DNA of 64,000 nucleotides. Source: Comamonadaceae bacterium (GTDB taxonomy: Bacteria; Pseudomonadota; Gammaproteobacteria; Burkholderiales; Burkholderiaceae_C). The notes below the pieces were generated by a model. That model made no database searches and was not told the DNA's origin. It saw only the letters and a list, made by a program, of their open reading frames with translations. Shown here piece after piece: positions 51,024 through 60,536 of this stretch. The stretch covers positions 344,715 through 408,714 of the forward strand of contig JAAFIW010000002.1 of NCBI GenBank assembly GCA_013297875.1, in the 5' to 3' direction. The stretch's first letter is position 1; the number at the start of each line of letters is the position of its first letter. Position numbers and translations under genes: made by a program.

Positions 51024-51830
51024 TCAGTCAGCCGCCCCTGGCCGGGCCTGCCACAGCGTGGAATGCGCCGGCCCGTCGGTGGCGCGCTCGGGGTTGGTGT
51101 AGTAGTACAGCGCAATCGACTTGCGCGTCACATCCTCGGGGCAATCAATCGGGTCGGGGTGGCCGTGAAACGAGGTGGATGAGGTGCTGAAGATCACGCA
51201 GCGGCCGGCCACCGGGGCTATTTTTTTGATGCAGCTTTGCATGCTGGCATCCCACAGCTCCAGGTCGCCACCCCAGGCGGTCTGCCAGCCTTCGTTCAGG
51301 TACAGCAGCAGGTTCAGCCGCCGGTCCACATGCCACTGCGGGTGGCGGTTGAAGTCGGCGTGAATTTTTAGCAGCGCACCCCGGCAGTTCATGTGAATGC
51401 CGCCGCCATGGTTCAGCGCATCGGGAATCAGGTGCTCAATGCCGGTGAGCGTGGTGAGCACCTGCAGGAAACGGGCGCTTTTCAGCTCGTACAGCAGCCG
51501 CTGCGTGAGCGGCCCCAGGCGGTCTTCGTCGCTGATGTGGTACTTGTTGTGTTGTAGCGGCTTGCCTTGCGCGTCGGTGCCGTTGTAGTCCAGCCATTTG
51601 GCGGTGTCTGTGCGGGCGGGGAACTCGGCGGCCAGCTGGGTGGCGGTTTTTGGGGAGATGAAACCGTCAAGCACCGCGTGGGCAAAGGGCTGGGCGCGAG
51701 CGTATTCGGGCGCGGCGGCTTGGGCCATGGCGGTCAAAGGGCCAAACGCCAGCATCGGCTCGGACCAGGGGGTTGGAACAGTGGTGGGGGGCATGGGTTT
51801 AGGGCTGAACCATGCGTCAAAAAAAGCCAT
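51024..51830 (-). CDS. 2-oxoglutarate/Fe(II)-dependent oxygenase
   Basis: A 268-residue protein with the jelly-roll oxygenase core: LLKIHADFNRHPQWHVDRRLNLLLYLNEGW (HxD metal pair in HADF), GGDLELWDASMQS, then TSFHGHPDPIDCPEDVTRKSIALYYYT with the distal His and the Arg that holds 2-oxoglutarate. This fits the prolyl-hydroxylase-like 2OG-Fe(II) oxygenase superfamily 3 (PF13640). Substrate unknown. Convergent with the acyltransferase gene, three bases apart. Confidence 0.87.
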   Translation of the reverse strand: MAFFDAWFSPKPMPPTTVPTPWSEPMLAFGPLTAMAQAAAPEYARAQPFAHAVLDGFISPKTATQLAAEFPARTDTAKWLDYNGTDAQGKPLQHNKYHISDEDRLGPLTQRLLYELKSARFLQVLTTLTGIEHLIPDALNHGGGIHMNCRGALLKIHADFNRHPQWHVDRRLNLLLYLNEGWQTAWGGDLELWDASMQSCIKKIAPVAGRCVIFSTSSTSFHGHPDPIDCPEDVTRKSIALYYYTNPERATDGPAHSTLWQARPGAAD

Positions 51831-51913
51831 GTTGTTTCTTTAAAAAAACCGCACTGCACAGGCGGTACTTCAGGATTTTAGGTGACCCCCGTGGCCTGGT
51901 TTGACGCAGGGTT

Positions 51914-51965
51914 TGCTACATTTATAGTAGCTGCTTGAGCAGTATTCAAAAGGGCGAGAGCTTAT
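51914..51965 (+). repeat. Dispersed element copy 18 (core 51928-51941)
   Basis: GCTACATTTATAGTAGCTGC then TTGAGCAGTATTCAAAAGGG: perfect core with left GCTA and right AAGGGC parts. It lies in the divergent gap between the oxygenase and eutB. Confidence 0.93.
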
Positions 51966-52055
51966 TTTTCTTGTTTTTCTTCGAGTATTTGGATGGTGAT
52001 GAGGGCTGTCAGTAAACTGGCAAGCGCCTGCATCTCAAGTCTGCACCAGCCGCCT

Positions 52056-53468
52056 ATGACCTACCACCACACCGTCGGCACCACCCGCTACGCGTTCGCC
52101 GACCTGCGCACCCTGCTGGCGCGCGCCAGCCCGCTGCGCTCGGGTGACCAGCTGGCGGGTGTGGCTGCGGCCACCGCGCAGGAGCGCGTGGCGGCGCAGA
52201 TGGCCTTGGCCGATGTGCCGCTGAAGACCTTTTTGAACGAAGCCGTGGTGCCATATGAAGACGACGATGTGACGCGGCTAATCATCGACACGCACGAGGC
52301 AGCAGCGTTTGCACCGGTGGCGCATCTCACGGTCGGCGACTTTCGCAACTGGCTGCTAAGCGACCTGGCGACCACCGACAGCCTGACCGCACTGGCCCCC
52401 GGCCTCACGCCGGAAATGGTGGCCGCTGTCAGCAAGCTGTGCCGCCTGCAAGACCTGGTGTGGGTGGCGCGTAAATGCCGTGTGGTCACGCGCTTTCGCA
52501 GCACCCTAGGCTTGCCCCAGCGGCTGGCCACGCGCCTGCAACCCAACCACCCCACCGACGACGCCACCGGCATTGCCGCCAGCCTGCTCGATGGTTTGCT
52601 GATGGGCAGTGGCGATGCGGTGATCGGCATCAACCCGGCCACCGACAACGTGGCCCAGGTGGTGCGGTTGCTGCACATGCTGGACAAGGTCATCCAGCAC
52701 TACGGCATTCCCACCCAAAGCTGCGTGCTCACCCATGTGACCAACACCTTGCAGGCGATTGCGCGCGGTGCACCGGTGGATCTGGTGTTTCAGTCGATTG
52801 GCGGAACCCAGGCCACCAACACCAGCTTTGGTATCGACCTGGCGTTGCTGGATGAAGCCCGGCGGGCAGCTTTGTCGCTGCAACGCGGTGCGGTGTTCGC
52901 AGACGGCCAACGTGGCGACAACGTGATGTATTTCGAGACAGGGCAGGGCAGCGCCTTGTCGGCCAATGCGCACCACGGCTGCGACCAGCAAACCATCGAG
53001 GCGCGGGCGTATGCGGTGGCCCGGCACTTCAAACCGCTGCTGGTCAACACCGTGGTCGGCTTCATTGGCCCGGAGTATTTGTTTGACGGCAAGCAGATCA
53101 TTCGCGCCGGTCTGGAAGACCATTTTTGCGGCAAGCTGCTGGGCCTGCCCATGGGTTGTGACGTCTGCTACACCAACCATGCGCAAGCCGACAGCGACGA
53201 CATGGACGCCTTGCTCACCCTGCTGTGCACGGCAGGCTGCAACTTCATCATGGGCGTGCCAGGGGCCGACGACATCATGCTGAACTACCAGAGCACCTCG
53301 TTTCACGATGCGCTGGTGATGCGCCAAACCCTGGGCCTGCGCGCCGCGCCGGAATTTGAAGACTGGTTACAGCGTATGGGGGTGTTTGCGCCGGGCGAGG
53401 GTTCACGCTTGGTGGGTGGCATGCCAGAGCCGTTTGCTGCGGCTTTGGCACGGCTGGAGGCACCATGA
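52056..53468 (+). CDS. eutB: Ethanolamine ammonia-lyase large subunit
   Basis: A 470-residue protein; start ATG 52056 ([24 protein letters not shown]) matches the family and excludes a 21-residue frame extension. Core pieces [60 protein letters not shown] and [35 protein letters not shown] are those of EutB, the TIM barrel where the adenosylcobalamin-dependent cleavage of ethanolamine to acetaldehyde and ammonia takes place. eutC follows with an ATGA overlap. No eut shell or transporter genes are in the window. Confidence 0.96.
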   Translation: MTYHHTVGTTRYAFADLRTLLARASPLRSGDQLAGVAAATAQERVAAQMALADVPLKTFLNEAVVPYEDDDVTRLIIDTHEAAAFAPVAHLTVGDFRNWLLSDLATTDSLTALAPGLTPEMVAAVSKLCRLQDLVWVARKCRVVTRFRSTLGLPQRLATRLQPNHPTDDATGIAASLLDGLLMGSGDAVIGINPATDNVAQVVRLLHMLDKVIQHYGIPTQSCVLTHVTNTLQAIARGAPVDLVFQSIGGTQATNTSFGIDLALLDEARRAALSLQRGAVFADGQRGDNVMYFETGQGSALSANAHHGCDQQTIEARAYAVARHFKPLLVNTVVGFIGPEYLFDGKQIIRAGLEDHFCGKLLGLPMGCDVCYTNHAQADSDDMDALLTLLCTAGCNFIMGVPGADDIMLNYQSTSFHDALVMRQTLGLRAAPEFEDWLQRMGVFAPGEGSRLVGGMPEPFAAALARLEAP

Positions 53469-54307
53469 GCGACATCACCCGTACACCCCAAGACGCCCCG
53501 GTCACACAGACCCGCTGGACGGCGCTGCGCCGCTTCACAGACGCCCGCATCGCCCTGGGCCGCTCAGGCCACAGCCTGCCCACTGCACCGCACCTGGCTT
53601 TTCAGCTGGCCCATGCGCAGGCACGCGACGCGGTGCACCTGCCGTTTGACGCACAGGGGCTTGATGCCCGGCTGCACAGCCTGGGCCTGCAAACTGTGCA
53701 ACTGCATAGCGCCGCGGTGGATCGGGCGACCTACTTGCAACGCCCTGATCTGGGCCGACAGCTCGACGCCCGCTCTCGGTACACGCTGGCGCAGTGGCGC
53801 AGCAGCCTGGCCGAGGGCACGCGTTTCAACCTGGCGTTTGTGGTGGCAGATGGCTTGTCGCCACTGGCCATTCACAGCCATGCGGCAGACCTGATCTGCG
53901 CCACGCTGTTGCGCCTGCAAGCCGATGCGCCGCAGACCTGGACGCTGGCGCCGGTGGCCATCGTGGCGCAAGGCCGCGTGGCCGTGGGCGACGAAACTGG
54001 CCAGGCCCTGCAAGCCGATGCGGTGGCAGTGTTAATCGGCGAACGACCCGGCCTGAGCTCGCCCGACAGCCTGGGTGTTTACATCACCTGGGCACCACAA
54101 CCCGGCCTGACCGACGCCCAGCGCAACTGCATTTCCAATGTCCGCCCCGCTGGTCTGCAGCTGGACGCCGCAGCCGCCAAGTTGTATCAGTTGCTGGTGC
54201 AGGCGCGCGCGCGGCAGTTGACCGGTGTAGGCTTGAAAGACGAGGCGGATGAAGCTGTATTGAGCACGATACCCGCGCCACAGGCCAGCTTCCTGCTGCC
54301 TGGGTGA
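53465..54307 (+). CDS. eutC: Ethanolamine ammonia-lyase small subunit
   Basis: A 280-residue protein; ATG 53465 overlaps the eutB stop. [40 protein letters not shown] is the EutC family N-terminus, with [22 protein letters not shown] and [40 protein letters not shown] later. It contributes to the cobalamin-binding site of the lyase. The TGA at 54305-54307 is followed directly by the dispersed element interrupted by the IS1380 element. Confidence 0.96.
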   Translation: MSDITRTPQDAPVTQTRWTALRRFTDARIALGRSGHSLPTAPHLAFQLAHAQARDAVHLPFDAQGLDARLHSLGLQTVQLHSAAVDRATYLQRPDLGRQLDARSRYTLAQWRSSLAEGTRFNLAFVVADGLSPLAIHSHAADLICATLLRLQADAPQTWTLAPVAIVAQGRVAVGDETGQALQADAVAVLIGERPGLSSPDSLGVYITWAPQPGLTDAQRNCISNVRPAGLQLDAAAAKLYQLLVQARARQLTGVGLKDEADEAVLSTIPAPQASFLLPG

Positions 54308-54313
54308 GCTATC

Positions 54314-54318
54314 AAAAT
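54314..54318. repeat. Target site duplication AAAAT, left copy
   Basis: AAAAT at 54314-54318 and again at 56019-56023, directly outside the two inverted-repeat ends. A 4-5 bp duplication is normal for the IS1380 family. Confidence 0.8.
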
Positions 54319-56018
54319 CCTGAATCCGTGACCCCAGCGGTCCCCCACCAATACCCCCGTTTGAATAGCTCAATTACCTTTCCATATCTCCAAACGGCGC
54401 GCATAAACCTCAATTGCAGCTCAAGAAATAGCTCCGCCGTATGGTTTGCGCAGGGGTTTTGTGCGTTTGCAGCGTCGGCTACCCACGGCGCTGCCTGCAC
54501 AGACTTGGCTGGCAGTGGATTTCAGACCGATCGGTGCTCTGTTCTGTGTTGCCTTGGGGCTACGCCGGTCTGAGCTGCGCGTAGTGGCGCTCAAATACCG
54601 CAAAGGCTGCCTCGTTTTGGCCCAGACCCAAGACCCAACGCCCGGCATGATGGATCATGCGCGCGGCCACGTTCATGACCTCTTGCATCACGGTCTTGAT
54701 GCGCCTGCGCTTGGCCGCGTGACGCACCGGTGCATCCGGCTCGTTCAATGTGTTTTGTCCAATCAGGCGCAGCAGGTTCATCGCCACCGCCGCCAGTTGG
54801 CACACCAGGTAGTTGGTGTCAAACTTTCCGCTGGGCAGGCGCTGCAAATCCATATCGCTCTTGAACTCCGAGTGAAACTGCTCATGCGTGGCGTGATCGC
54901 AGTACAGCGCAATCACCTCTTCACAGCCAAACTTGCCTGGCAGCGTTGTCGTCCAGCCTTCCAGGACGTACTGGGGCAGCAACAGCGCGTTGCCGTGCTT
55001 GTCAATGGTGCGCTCGGTCAAGCGATAGATCCGCCGGGGCGGGTTGGCTGCACTACCCACGTCGGGCAGATCCAGCGTTTCCTGCCACAGGCACTGGCGT
55101 TTGCCCGCGCGCACGCTGTCCCACACCGTGTCAGCATCAGCCACCTTCCTGGCGGCAATGGTCTCCACGGGCGCTGTGCGCGGGTTCCACTTGATGATGA
55201 ACGCAATCTCGCGCTGCAACGCCAGCTCCTGCACCCTGATCTCCTGCATCAGCGCAATCGAACAACAGCCCGAATCGATACGCATCAGCAACGGGCCGGT
55301 CACTACGCTGGCAGCCAGGGGCAAGGCGCGCTCAAAGTTGTACTGGCTCTCGCAGGCCGAGTGCTGCACGCCTGGGCGCAGGGCCAGCTCCAGGCAATAG
55401 CCCATGGTGCCCAGGTACACCGCGCATGGGCAGTACCCATCAACTCCGGTATACGTGCGCCCCACCAGCTCTTTGTGGGTGCCGCTGTTGTCCATGACAA
55501 AGGTGTCCAGATCCACCGGGGTGTAGCCACAGTCCAAAGCGCCAAAGTCAATCGGCTGCCCATTGATGCGGCTGGCCAGCAGCAAGGCGTTGATCTGGGG
55601 GACCAGATCAAACCAGGAGGCCGCGTGAGTATCCATGCGCTGGCGCAAGGTGGGGCTGGAGGCGACTGCGCCCAGGCCCAGGGCGCGCATGAAGAAGTCG
55701 TTGCCGCGAAAGCTCTCAATGGCATCAAAGTCGCTTTTGCCCATGCACAGCAGGGCCAGGTAGGACTTGAGGATGTCGCTGTTGGCCACGCCAGAGCGCA
55801 CGGGGAACGCAGGATCGACCAGCGCGGGCACGTTAATGCGCTTGAGGTATTTGCCGATGAATGCCAGTCCGCCGTGGCTGCTGAGGTCGTAGGGTAGTTT
55901 CTTGATAAGGAAGTCGGTCATGTGGGGCTCACCTGTGGGGTGAGCAATACATGAAGGCTAAGTCGTTGATTTCAATGAGGAAATGGAGTTATTTTGAGGG
56001 GGAGATCACGGATTCAGG
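54319..56018 (-). mobile_element. IS1380-family insertion sequence, complete, 1700 bp
   Basis: Ends are the 13-bp inverted repeats CCTGAATCCGTGA (54319-54331) and TCACGGATTCAGG (56006-56018), with AAAAT outside both. One transposase gene fills most of it on the minus strand. Family ends commonly begin CC and length is about 1.7 kb. No frameshift or stop was found in the transposase, so the element appears intact and may be active. Confidence 0.87.
54560..55921 (-). CDS. IS1380-family transposase
   Basis: A 453-residue protein starting MTDFLIKKLPYDLSSHGGLAFIGKYLKRINVPALVDPAFP, the usual N-terminus of IS1380 transposases (GG-L-DxxLGL-type replaced). Core pieces LRQRMDTHAASWFDLVPQINALL, PIDFGALDCGYTPVDLDTFVMDNSGTHKE (first catalytic Asp of the DDE domain expected here) and FGCEEVIALYCDHATHEQFHSEFKSDMDLQRLPSGKFDTNYLVCQLAAVAMNLLRLIGQ (third acidic residue) belong to the DDE_Tnp_1-type group 1. 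Full length, no frameshift. Runs opposite to eutBC. Confidence 0.9.
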   Translation of the reverse strand: MTDFLIKKLPYDLSSHGGLAFIGKYLKRINVPALVDPAFPVRSGVANSDILKSYLALLCMGKSDFDAIESFRGNDFFMRALGLGAVASSPTLRQRMDTHAASWFDLVPQINALLLASRINGQPIDFGALDCGYTPVDLDTFVMDNSGTHKELVGRTYTGVDGYCPCAVYLGTMGYCLELALRPGVQHSACESQYNFERALPLAASVVTGPLLMRIDSGCCSIALMQEIRVQELALQREIAFIIKWNPRTAPVETIAARKVADADTVWDSVRAGKRQCLWQETLDLPDVGSAANPPRRIYRLTERTIDKHGNALLLPQYVLEGWTTTLPGKFGCEEVIALYCDHATHEQFHSEFKSDMDLQRLPSGKFDTNYLVCQLAAVAMNLLRLIGQNTLNEPDAPVRHAAKRRRIKTVMQEVMNVAARMIHHAGRWVLGLGQNEAAFAVFERHYAQLRPA

Positions 56019-56096
56019 AAAATAATAGCTGCTTGAGCAATAAATACATGGGCTGATGGCCGGTTTGATACCAAAACGGCTGCTTGGTGCCACCGT

Positions 56097-56618
56097 TCAC
56101 CGGTTGCGCGTCTTCATCGCCCGCTCCACCTCGCGCTTGCCTTCACGGTCCTTGATGGTGTCGCGTTTGTCGTGCTCGGCCTTGCCTTTGGCCAGCGCAA
56201 TTTCGCACTTCACCTTGCCGGCTTTCCAATGCAGGTTCAGCGGCACCAGGGTGTAGCCCTTTTGCTCGACCTTACCCGTCAGGCGCTTGATTTCATCTTT
56301 GTGCAGCAGCAGTTTTTTGGTGCGCACAGCATCGGGGTTCACATGGGTGGACGCGGTGTTCAGCGGGTTGATCTGGCAGCCCAGCACAAACATTTCGCCA
56401 CCGCGAATCACCACATAGCCATCGGTCAGTTGCACCTTGCCTTCGCGCAGCGCTTTCACCTCCCAGCCCTCCAGCACCATGCCGGCTTCCAGGCGCTCTT
56501 CAAAAAAGTAGTTGTAGGCGGCTTTTTTGTTGTCGGCAATGCGCTTGGGAGGGTCGGCTTTTTTGCTATCAGCCTTTTTGCTGTCAGGTTTTTTGGGGAC
56601 TGGCTTGGTGGTGGTCAT
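56097..56618 (-). CDS. smpB: SsrA-binding protein
   Basis: A 173-residue protein. Start ATG 56618 gives [20 protein letters not shown], a lysine-rich tail with repeated [10 protein letters not shown] units, before the standard SmpB core ([61 protein letters not shown]). The C-terminus ...[28 protein letters not shown] is typical. It delivers tmRNA to stalled ribosomes. Divergent from ratA, as commonly seen; a tmRNA gene was not found nearby. Confidence 0.95.
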   Translation of the reverse strand: MTTTKPVPKKPDSKKADSKKADPPKRIADNKKAAYNYFFEERLEAGMVLEGWEVKALREGKVQLTDGYVVIRGGEMFVLGCQINPLNTASTHVNPDAVRTKKLLLHKDEIKRLTGKVEQKGYTLVPLNLHWKAGKVKCEIALAKGKAEHDKRDTIKDREGKREVERAMKTRNR

Positions 56619-56731
56619 GGGGAGAAGTTGGTGGCGGCCGGTCTTCTTACAATGCCAGCGCGACAAAGCCCGATTTTAGGGCTGCCCCCACCCGAACCCG
56701 TGTGATGGGCGCATTGCTGGCCCAGGGCTCG

Positions 56732-57193
56732 ATGAAGACTGTTCAAAAATCTGTGTTGATCTGGTACAGCGCCGACGAAATGTTTGCGCTGGTGACCGAC
56801 GTGGCCCGCTACCCGAAGTTTCTGCCCTGGTGCGACCAGGCCCAGGTGCTGGATGCGCACCCGACCGGCATGAAAGCGCAAATTGGCATTGCGTTTGGCG
56901 GCATCCACCAAAGTTTTACCACCCGCAACGACCATATTCCAGGCCAGCAGGTGCTGATGAAATTGGTGGACGGCCCGTTTTCCAATCTGGACGGTCAATG
57001 GACGTTCACACCCCTGAGCGATCCGCATCGCACCATGGCAGGCACTGCCGAGCGGGCCTGCCGCGTGAGCCTGCAACTGCGCTACGGCTTTGACAACGCT
57101 GCTTTGGGCGCGCTGGTAGGCCCGGTGTTTGACAAGATCGCCAGTAGTCTGGTGGATGCGTTTGTCAAGCGCGCTGAACAGGTGTACGGTTGA
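56732..57193 (+). CDS. ratA: RatA/COQ10-type START-domain protein
   Basis: A 153-residue protein. The start MKTVQKSVLIWYSADEMFALVTDVARYPKFLPWCDQAQVLD at 56732 is the family start; a GTG at 56702 is only a frame extension. GGIHQSFTTRNDHIPGQQVLMKLVDGPFSNLDGQWTFTPL is the START-fold core. The name RatA comes from an E. coli ribosome anti-association effect; in many bacteria the protein is closer to ubiquinone-binding COQ10. Followed by rnfH with a one-base overlap. Confidence 0.93.
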   Translation: MKTVQKSVLIWYSADEMFALVTDVARYPKFLPWCDQAQVLDAHPTGMKAQIGIAFGGIHQSFTTRNDHIPGQQVLMKLVDGPFSNLDGQWTFTPLSDPHRTMAGTAERACRVSLQLRYGFDNAALGALVGPVFDKIASSLVDAFVKRAEQVYG

Positions 57194-57537
57194 TGCGCAT
57201 CTGCGTGGCGTATTCACCTGCGGCCCGCCAGGTGGAAGAAATCACCGTTGAACTGTTGGAGGGTGCTACTGTTTTAGAAGCGATTGAAGCAGCATTGACA
57301 AGGGCTGGTAGCCCATTTGCTTCAAAAGTGCTGGAAAATGCCGCCGCCACGCCTATAGGCATTTGGGGCAAACCCGCGAGCCTGGATCAGCGGCTGGCAG
57401 AGGGCGACCGGCTGGAGTTGTACCGGCCCTTGCTGGCAGACCCCAAAACCGCACGTCGCGAGCGGTTTTTAAAGCAGGGCAAGCGGGGTGCCGGCCTGTT
57501 TGCCAAGCGCAGGCCGGGCGGCAAAGCAGGGTATTAG
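57193..57537 (+). CDS. rnfH: RnfH-family ubiquitin-like protein
   Basis: A 114-residue protein, MRICVAYSPAARQVEEITVELLEGATVLEAIEAAL, a beta-grasp fold with the ISP-type GATVLEAIE motif and EGDRLELYRPLLADPKTARRERF, the RnfH hallmark. Usual pairing with ratA is kept. Function is unknown; RnfH was named from the Rhodobacter rnf cluster. The stretch VLEAIEAALTRAGSPF covers a possible decayed dispersed element. Confidence 0.92.
   Translation: MRICVAYSPAARQVEEITVELLEGATVLEAIEAALTRAGSPFASKVLENAAATPIGIWGKPASLDQRLAEGDRLELYRPLLADPKTARRERFLKQGKRGAGLFAKRRPGGKAGY
57269..57325 (+). repeat. Possible decayed dispersed element in rnfH
   Basis: TGTTTTAGAAGCGATTGAAG, then CAGCATTGACAAGGGCTGGT and AGCCC: some agreement with the left AT part and with AAGGGC at the right. 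The conserved RnfH motif GATVLEAIEAAL overlaps it, so chance similarity is likely. Kept only as a candidate. Confidence 0.2.
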
Positions 57538-57539
57538 GC

Positions 57540-58085
57540 CTATTTGGCGCACTCGGCGGTGACGATGTCTTGTGTGCGCTTGGTTTCTGACGCACGGGCT
57601 TCGTCGCTCATGAACTCCAGCTCGCCCTTGGCGTTGGGCTGGCGCACCCGTTCACCAGATTTGTAGACGGCCAATGCGCGTTTGGCGCGGTCGCAGTTTT
57701 CGGCACGCGCCTTGGCCTGCTTTTCGTCTTCTTCTTTTTTCTTGGCCGCTTCGACAGCTTCAGCCTGCTTTTTCTTTTCTTCCAGTTCTTTGTCTTTGCC
57801 ACTGATCTTGGGTGCGCTGGCCGCAGAGGCGGGTTTTGCAGGGGCAGATGCCGCCGAGGCAGCCGCCGCAGCAGCTTGCACAGAGTCTGCGCCTGGCGCA
57901 CCGGTCACCTTGGGGATGACGGAACCCCGTGGCTGCTTCAGAATATTTTTTTGCGGTACATCGTCTGGCGGTGGCCGGTCGCTGAACACCTTGCGACCGT
58001 CTTTGTCAAGCCATTGCCATTGAGCCAGGGCAGCCAGAGGCAGGCTGCAGCTGATCGCCAAAAGAAGTAGAGCAAACTTTTTCAT
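57540..58085 (-). CDS. DUF4124-domain exported protein
   Basis: A 181-residue protein from ATG 58085. Signal peptide [21 protein letters not shown], then the DUF4124 domain [35 protein letters not shown], an Ala/Ser-rich stretch ([21 protein letters not shown]) and a Lys/Glu/Ala helical segment ([42 protein letters not shown]). Predicted periplasmic; its partner is not known. Convergent with rnfH, two bases between the stops; divergent from guaB. Confidence 0.9.
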   Translation of the reverse strand: MKKFALLLLAISCSLPLAALAQWQWLDKDGRKVFSDRPPPDDVPQKNILKQPRGSVIPKVTGAPGADSVQAAAAAASAASAPAKPASAASAPKISGKDKELEEKKKQAEAVEAAKKKEEDEKQAKARAENCDRAKRALAVYKSGERVRQPNAKGELEFMSDEARASETKRTQDIVTAECAK

Positions 58086-58206
58086 GACGCGCAGTGTAGC
58101 GCCCGCGCTTGCCTGTGCGCCAGTGCTAATTTGCCAGCTGCCAACGATATTGGACGCGCGGGCACCGTCGTGGCCCCGGCTAAAATCGGCCTTTTGGAGC
58201 TTTCCC

Positions 58207-59676
58207 ATGCGCCTTCTCGGCAAAGCGCTGACCTTCGACGATGTGTTGTTGGTGCCAGCGTTCTCCCAGGTCCTGCCCAAGGACACCTCTCTAGCCACCC
58301 GCCTGTCCCGCAACATCACGTTGAACCTGCCCCTGGTCTCAGCCGCCATGGACACCGTGACCGAAGCGCGCCTTGCAATCGCTATTGCGCAGGAGGGCGG
58401 CATTGGCATCGTGCACAAAAACCTCAGCCCCAAGCAGCAGGCGGCCGAGGTGGCTCGCGTCAAACGCTATGAATCGGGTGTGCTGCGCGACCCGGTGGTC
58501 ATCACCCCCACGCACACCGTGCGCCAGGTGCTGGAGCTGTCCGAGCAGCTGGGTATTTCAGGCTTTCCGGTGGTCGATGGCGGCAAGGTGGTGGGCATCG
58601 TCACCAGCCGCGATTTGCGCTTTGAAACCCGCTACGAAGTCTTGGCGCGCGACATCATGACGCCGCAGGCCAAACTGATCACCGTGCAAGACGGCATCAC
58701 CCCGCTACAAGCTCGTGCGCTGCTGAACAAACACAAGCTGGAGCGCTTGCTGGTGGTCAACGACGCGTTTGAGCTCAAGGGCTTGATCACGGTGAAAGAC
58801 ATCACCAAGCAGACCAGCTTTCCCAACGCCGCGCGCGACCCCTCAGGCCGCCTGCGCGTGGGCGCGGCGGTGGGCGTGGGCGAGGGCACCGAGGAGCGGG
58901 TTGAAGCCTTGGTGAAAGCAGGCGTGGATGCCATCGTGGTCGACACCGCCCACGGCCATAGCAAAGGCGTGATCGACCGCGTGCGCTGGGTCAAGCAAAA
59001 CTACCCGCAGATTGACGTGATTGGCGGCAACATCGCCACCGGTGCCGCAGCCCTGGCCCTGGCCGAGGCGGGTGCCGATGCCGTGAAGGTCGGCATTGGC
59101 CCTGGCAGCATTTGCACCACCCGCATCGTGGCCGGCGTGGGCGTGCCGCAAATCACCGCCATTGACAACGTGGCCACCGCCTTGCAGGGCACCGGCGTGC
59201 CACTCATTGCCGACGGTGGCATTCGCTACAGCGGTGACATTTCTAAAGCCATTGCCGCTGGTGCCAGCAGTGTGATGATGGGTGGCATGTTTGCCGGCAC
59301 CGAAGAAGCCCCCGGCGAAATCGTGCTGTACCAGGGCCGCAGCTACAAAAGCTACCGTGGCATGGGCAGCATAGGCGCCATGCAGCAAGGCAGCGCGGAC
59401 CGCTACTTTCAGGAGTCAAGCACCGGCAACCCGAATGCCGACAAGCTCGTGCCTGAGGGCATAGAAGGCCGGGTGCCTTACAAAGGCTCGATGATTTCCA
59501 TCGTGTTCCAGATGGCTGGGGGTTTGCGCGCCAGCATGGGTTACTGCGGCTGCGCGACGATTGATGAGTTGAAAGACCTGGCGGAGTTTGTCGAGATCAC
59601 GGCGGCGGGCATTCGGGAGAGCCATGTGCATGACGTGCAGATCACGAAGGAAGCGCCGAACTATCGGGCTGAGTGA
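58207..59676 (+). CDS. guaB: Inosine-5'-monophosphate dehydrogenase
   Basis: A 489-residue enzyme from ATG 58207 ([24 protein letters not shown]), the family start, with TTGGAGC upstream. TIM barrel interrupted by two CBS domains (about residues 90-205: [23 protein letters not shown] and [23 protein letters not shown]). Catalytic loop [20 protein letters not shown] with the active Cys, then [21 protein letters not shown] flap. First step from IMP to GMP; guaA follows after 860 bases that hold a TA pair. Confidence 0.97.
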   Translation: MRLLGKALTFDDVLLVPAFSQVLPKDTSLATRLSRNITLNLPLVSAAMDTVTEARLAIAIAQEGGIGIVHKNLSPKQQAAEVARVKRYESGVLRDPVVITPTHTVRQVLELSEQLGISGFPVVDGGKVVGIVTSRDLRFETRYEVLARDIMTPQAKLITVQDGITPLQARALLNKHKLERLLVVNDAFELKGLITVKDITKQTSFPNAARDPSGRLRVGAAVGVGEGTEERVEALVKAGVDAIVVDTAHGHSKGVIDRVRWVKQNYPQIDVIGGNIATGAAALALAEAGADAVKVGIGPGSICTTRIVAGVGVPQITAIDNVATALQGTGVPLIADGGIRYSGDISKAIAAGASSVMMGGMFAGTEEAPGEIVLYQGRSYKSYRGMGSIGAMQQGSADRYFQESSTGNPNADKLVPEGIEGRVPYKGSMISIVFQMAGGLRASMGYCGCATIDELKDLAEFVEITAAGIRESHVHDVQITKEAPNYRAE

Positions 59677-59686
59677 TTGGGCTCAC

Positions 59687-59786
59687 CCCCAGGCTGCGCG
59701 CACTGCGTGTCGCTTCGCCACCCCCCTTGCAGGGGGCAATACCAGTGGCCCGGCAGAGCCGGTTCCACGGTATTTTTGGAATGGGT
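59687..59786 (+). repeat. Dispersed intergenic repeat with CCCCCCTTGCAGGGGG hairpin
   Basis: GGCTGCGCGCACTGCGTGTC then GCTTCGCCACCCCCCTTGCA and GGGGGCAATACCAGTGGCCC: a sequence type that recurs between genes in Comamonadaceae (from memory, unverified). The inner CCCCCTTGCAGGGGG is self-complementary and GCCCGGCAGAGCCGGTTCC contains a second short palindrome. Confidence 0.6.
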
Positions 59787-59809
59787 CAACTCACCCCCAC
59801 TCGTCTGTT

Positions 59810-59830
59810 AAAGTAAGGATTCCTTACTTT
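59810..59830. promoter_or_regulatory. Perfect inverted repeat before the AbrB/PIN operon
   Basis: Arms AAAGTAAGGA and TCCTTACTTT around one T, 10 bases before the antitoxin ATG. AbrB-type antitoxins usually bind and repress their own promoter at such sites. Confidence 0.7.
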
Positions 59831-59840
59831 GGAGTTTGTA

Positions 59841-60062
59841 ATGCTCGCAAAAATGACGTCAAAAAACCAGATCACCTTGCCAAAGGCCGTCACTGCGCAG
59901 GTTTCCAGTGCCGAATACTTCGAGGTCAATGTTGATGCCGATCGAATTATTCTGACGCCGGTTCGGCTGCAAAAAGCCGATGCGGTTCGTGCGAAGCTGG
60001 CTTTGCTGAATATTGGTGACGCGGATGTGAAAGACGCTATTGCCTGGGCCCGGCGTGATTGA
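59841..60062 (+). CDS. AbrB/MazE/SpoVT-type antitoxin
   Basis: A 73-residue protein from ATG 59841 (TTTGGAG upstream), MLAKMTSKNQITLPKAVTAQVSSAEYFEVNVDADRIILTPV, the swapped-hairpin AbrB motif with K-x-Q-I-T-L-P-K. The C-terminal helix [13 protein letters not shown] is the toxin-binding tail typical of antitoxins of PIN toxins. It overlaps the PIN start by 8 bases. Placed in the gap between guaB and guaA. Confidence 0.88.
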   Translation: MLAKMTSKNQITLPKAVTAQVSSAEYFEVNVDADRIILTPVRLQKADAVRAKLALLNIGDADVKDAIAWARRD

Positions 60063-60522
60063 GTCTCAAGCGCCCGCAAACGTGGCTTTGCGCGTCGTTC
60101 TTGATACCAACACGGTTGTGTCCGCGCTGGTTTTGCGCAGCAAGGCAATGCGCCACGTGATGCAGTTATGGCAGCAAGGGCGCATTCAACCCGTGGTCAG
60201 CAAGCCCATCGTGCAAGAGCTGATGCGAGTGCTGGCCTACCCCAAATTCCGCTTGACGGCTCTGGATATTGAGAGCCTGTTGGCTGATTACTTGCCTTAT
60301 TGCGAGGTTGTACAAATTGAAGGTCACTTCAACGCCTTGATGCACGTCGCTACATGCCGCGACCCAAAAGATCAGATGTTCCTGAATGCGGCTCAAATCG
60401 CCGAAGTGCGTTACCTGGTCACTGGCGACGCTGACCTGCATGCCGTCAACGATCCGCTGGGAAAGCACCATCGATTCCAGATTTGTAAGCCTGCCGATTT
60501 GCTCGCGCAGTTCGATTTTTAA
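60055..60522 (+). CDS. PIN-domain toxin (COG1569-like)
   Basis: A 155-residue protein. GTG 60055 gives [31 protein letters not shown], with the first acidic site [17 protein letters not shown] (second), then [33 protein letters not shown] with the third and fourth acidic residues of the PIN active site. It probably cleaves RNA and is inhibited by the 73-residue protein encoded just upstream. COG1569-type putative toxins share the same length and motif order. A TTG at 60040 would lengthen it. Confidence 0.87.
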   Translation: MIESQAPANVALRVVLDTNTVVSALVLRSKAMRHVMQLWQQGRIQPVVSKPIVQELMRVLAYPKFRLTALDIESLLADYLPYCEVVQIEGHFNALMHVATCRDPKDQMFLNAAQIAEVRYLVTGDADLHAVNDPLGKHHRFQICKPADLLAQFDF

Positions 60523-60536
60523 CGCGCTTGACACCC

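Larger units (their letters stand above)
54308..56075 (+). repeat. Dispersed element copy 19, split by an IS1380 element (core 56026-56039)
   Basis: The left part GCTATCAAAAT (54308-54318) and the right part AAAATAATAGCTGCTTGAGC followed by AATAAATACATGGGCTGATG (56019-56075) form one full element once the IS and one copy of AAAAT are removed. Confidence 0.88.

Noticed and set aside
54446..55897. Plus-strand 483-residue open frame opposite the IS1380 transposase
   Set aside because: Antisense shadow of a clear transposase; no motif and composition typical of an antisense frame.
56732..57537. ratA-rnfH as a toxin-antitoxin system
   Set aside because: RatA is named from an overproduction effect; the pair is a conserved housekeeping arrangement with START and ubiquitin-like folds and not a TA system.
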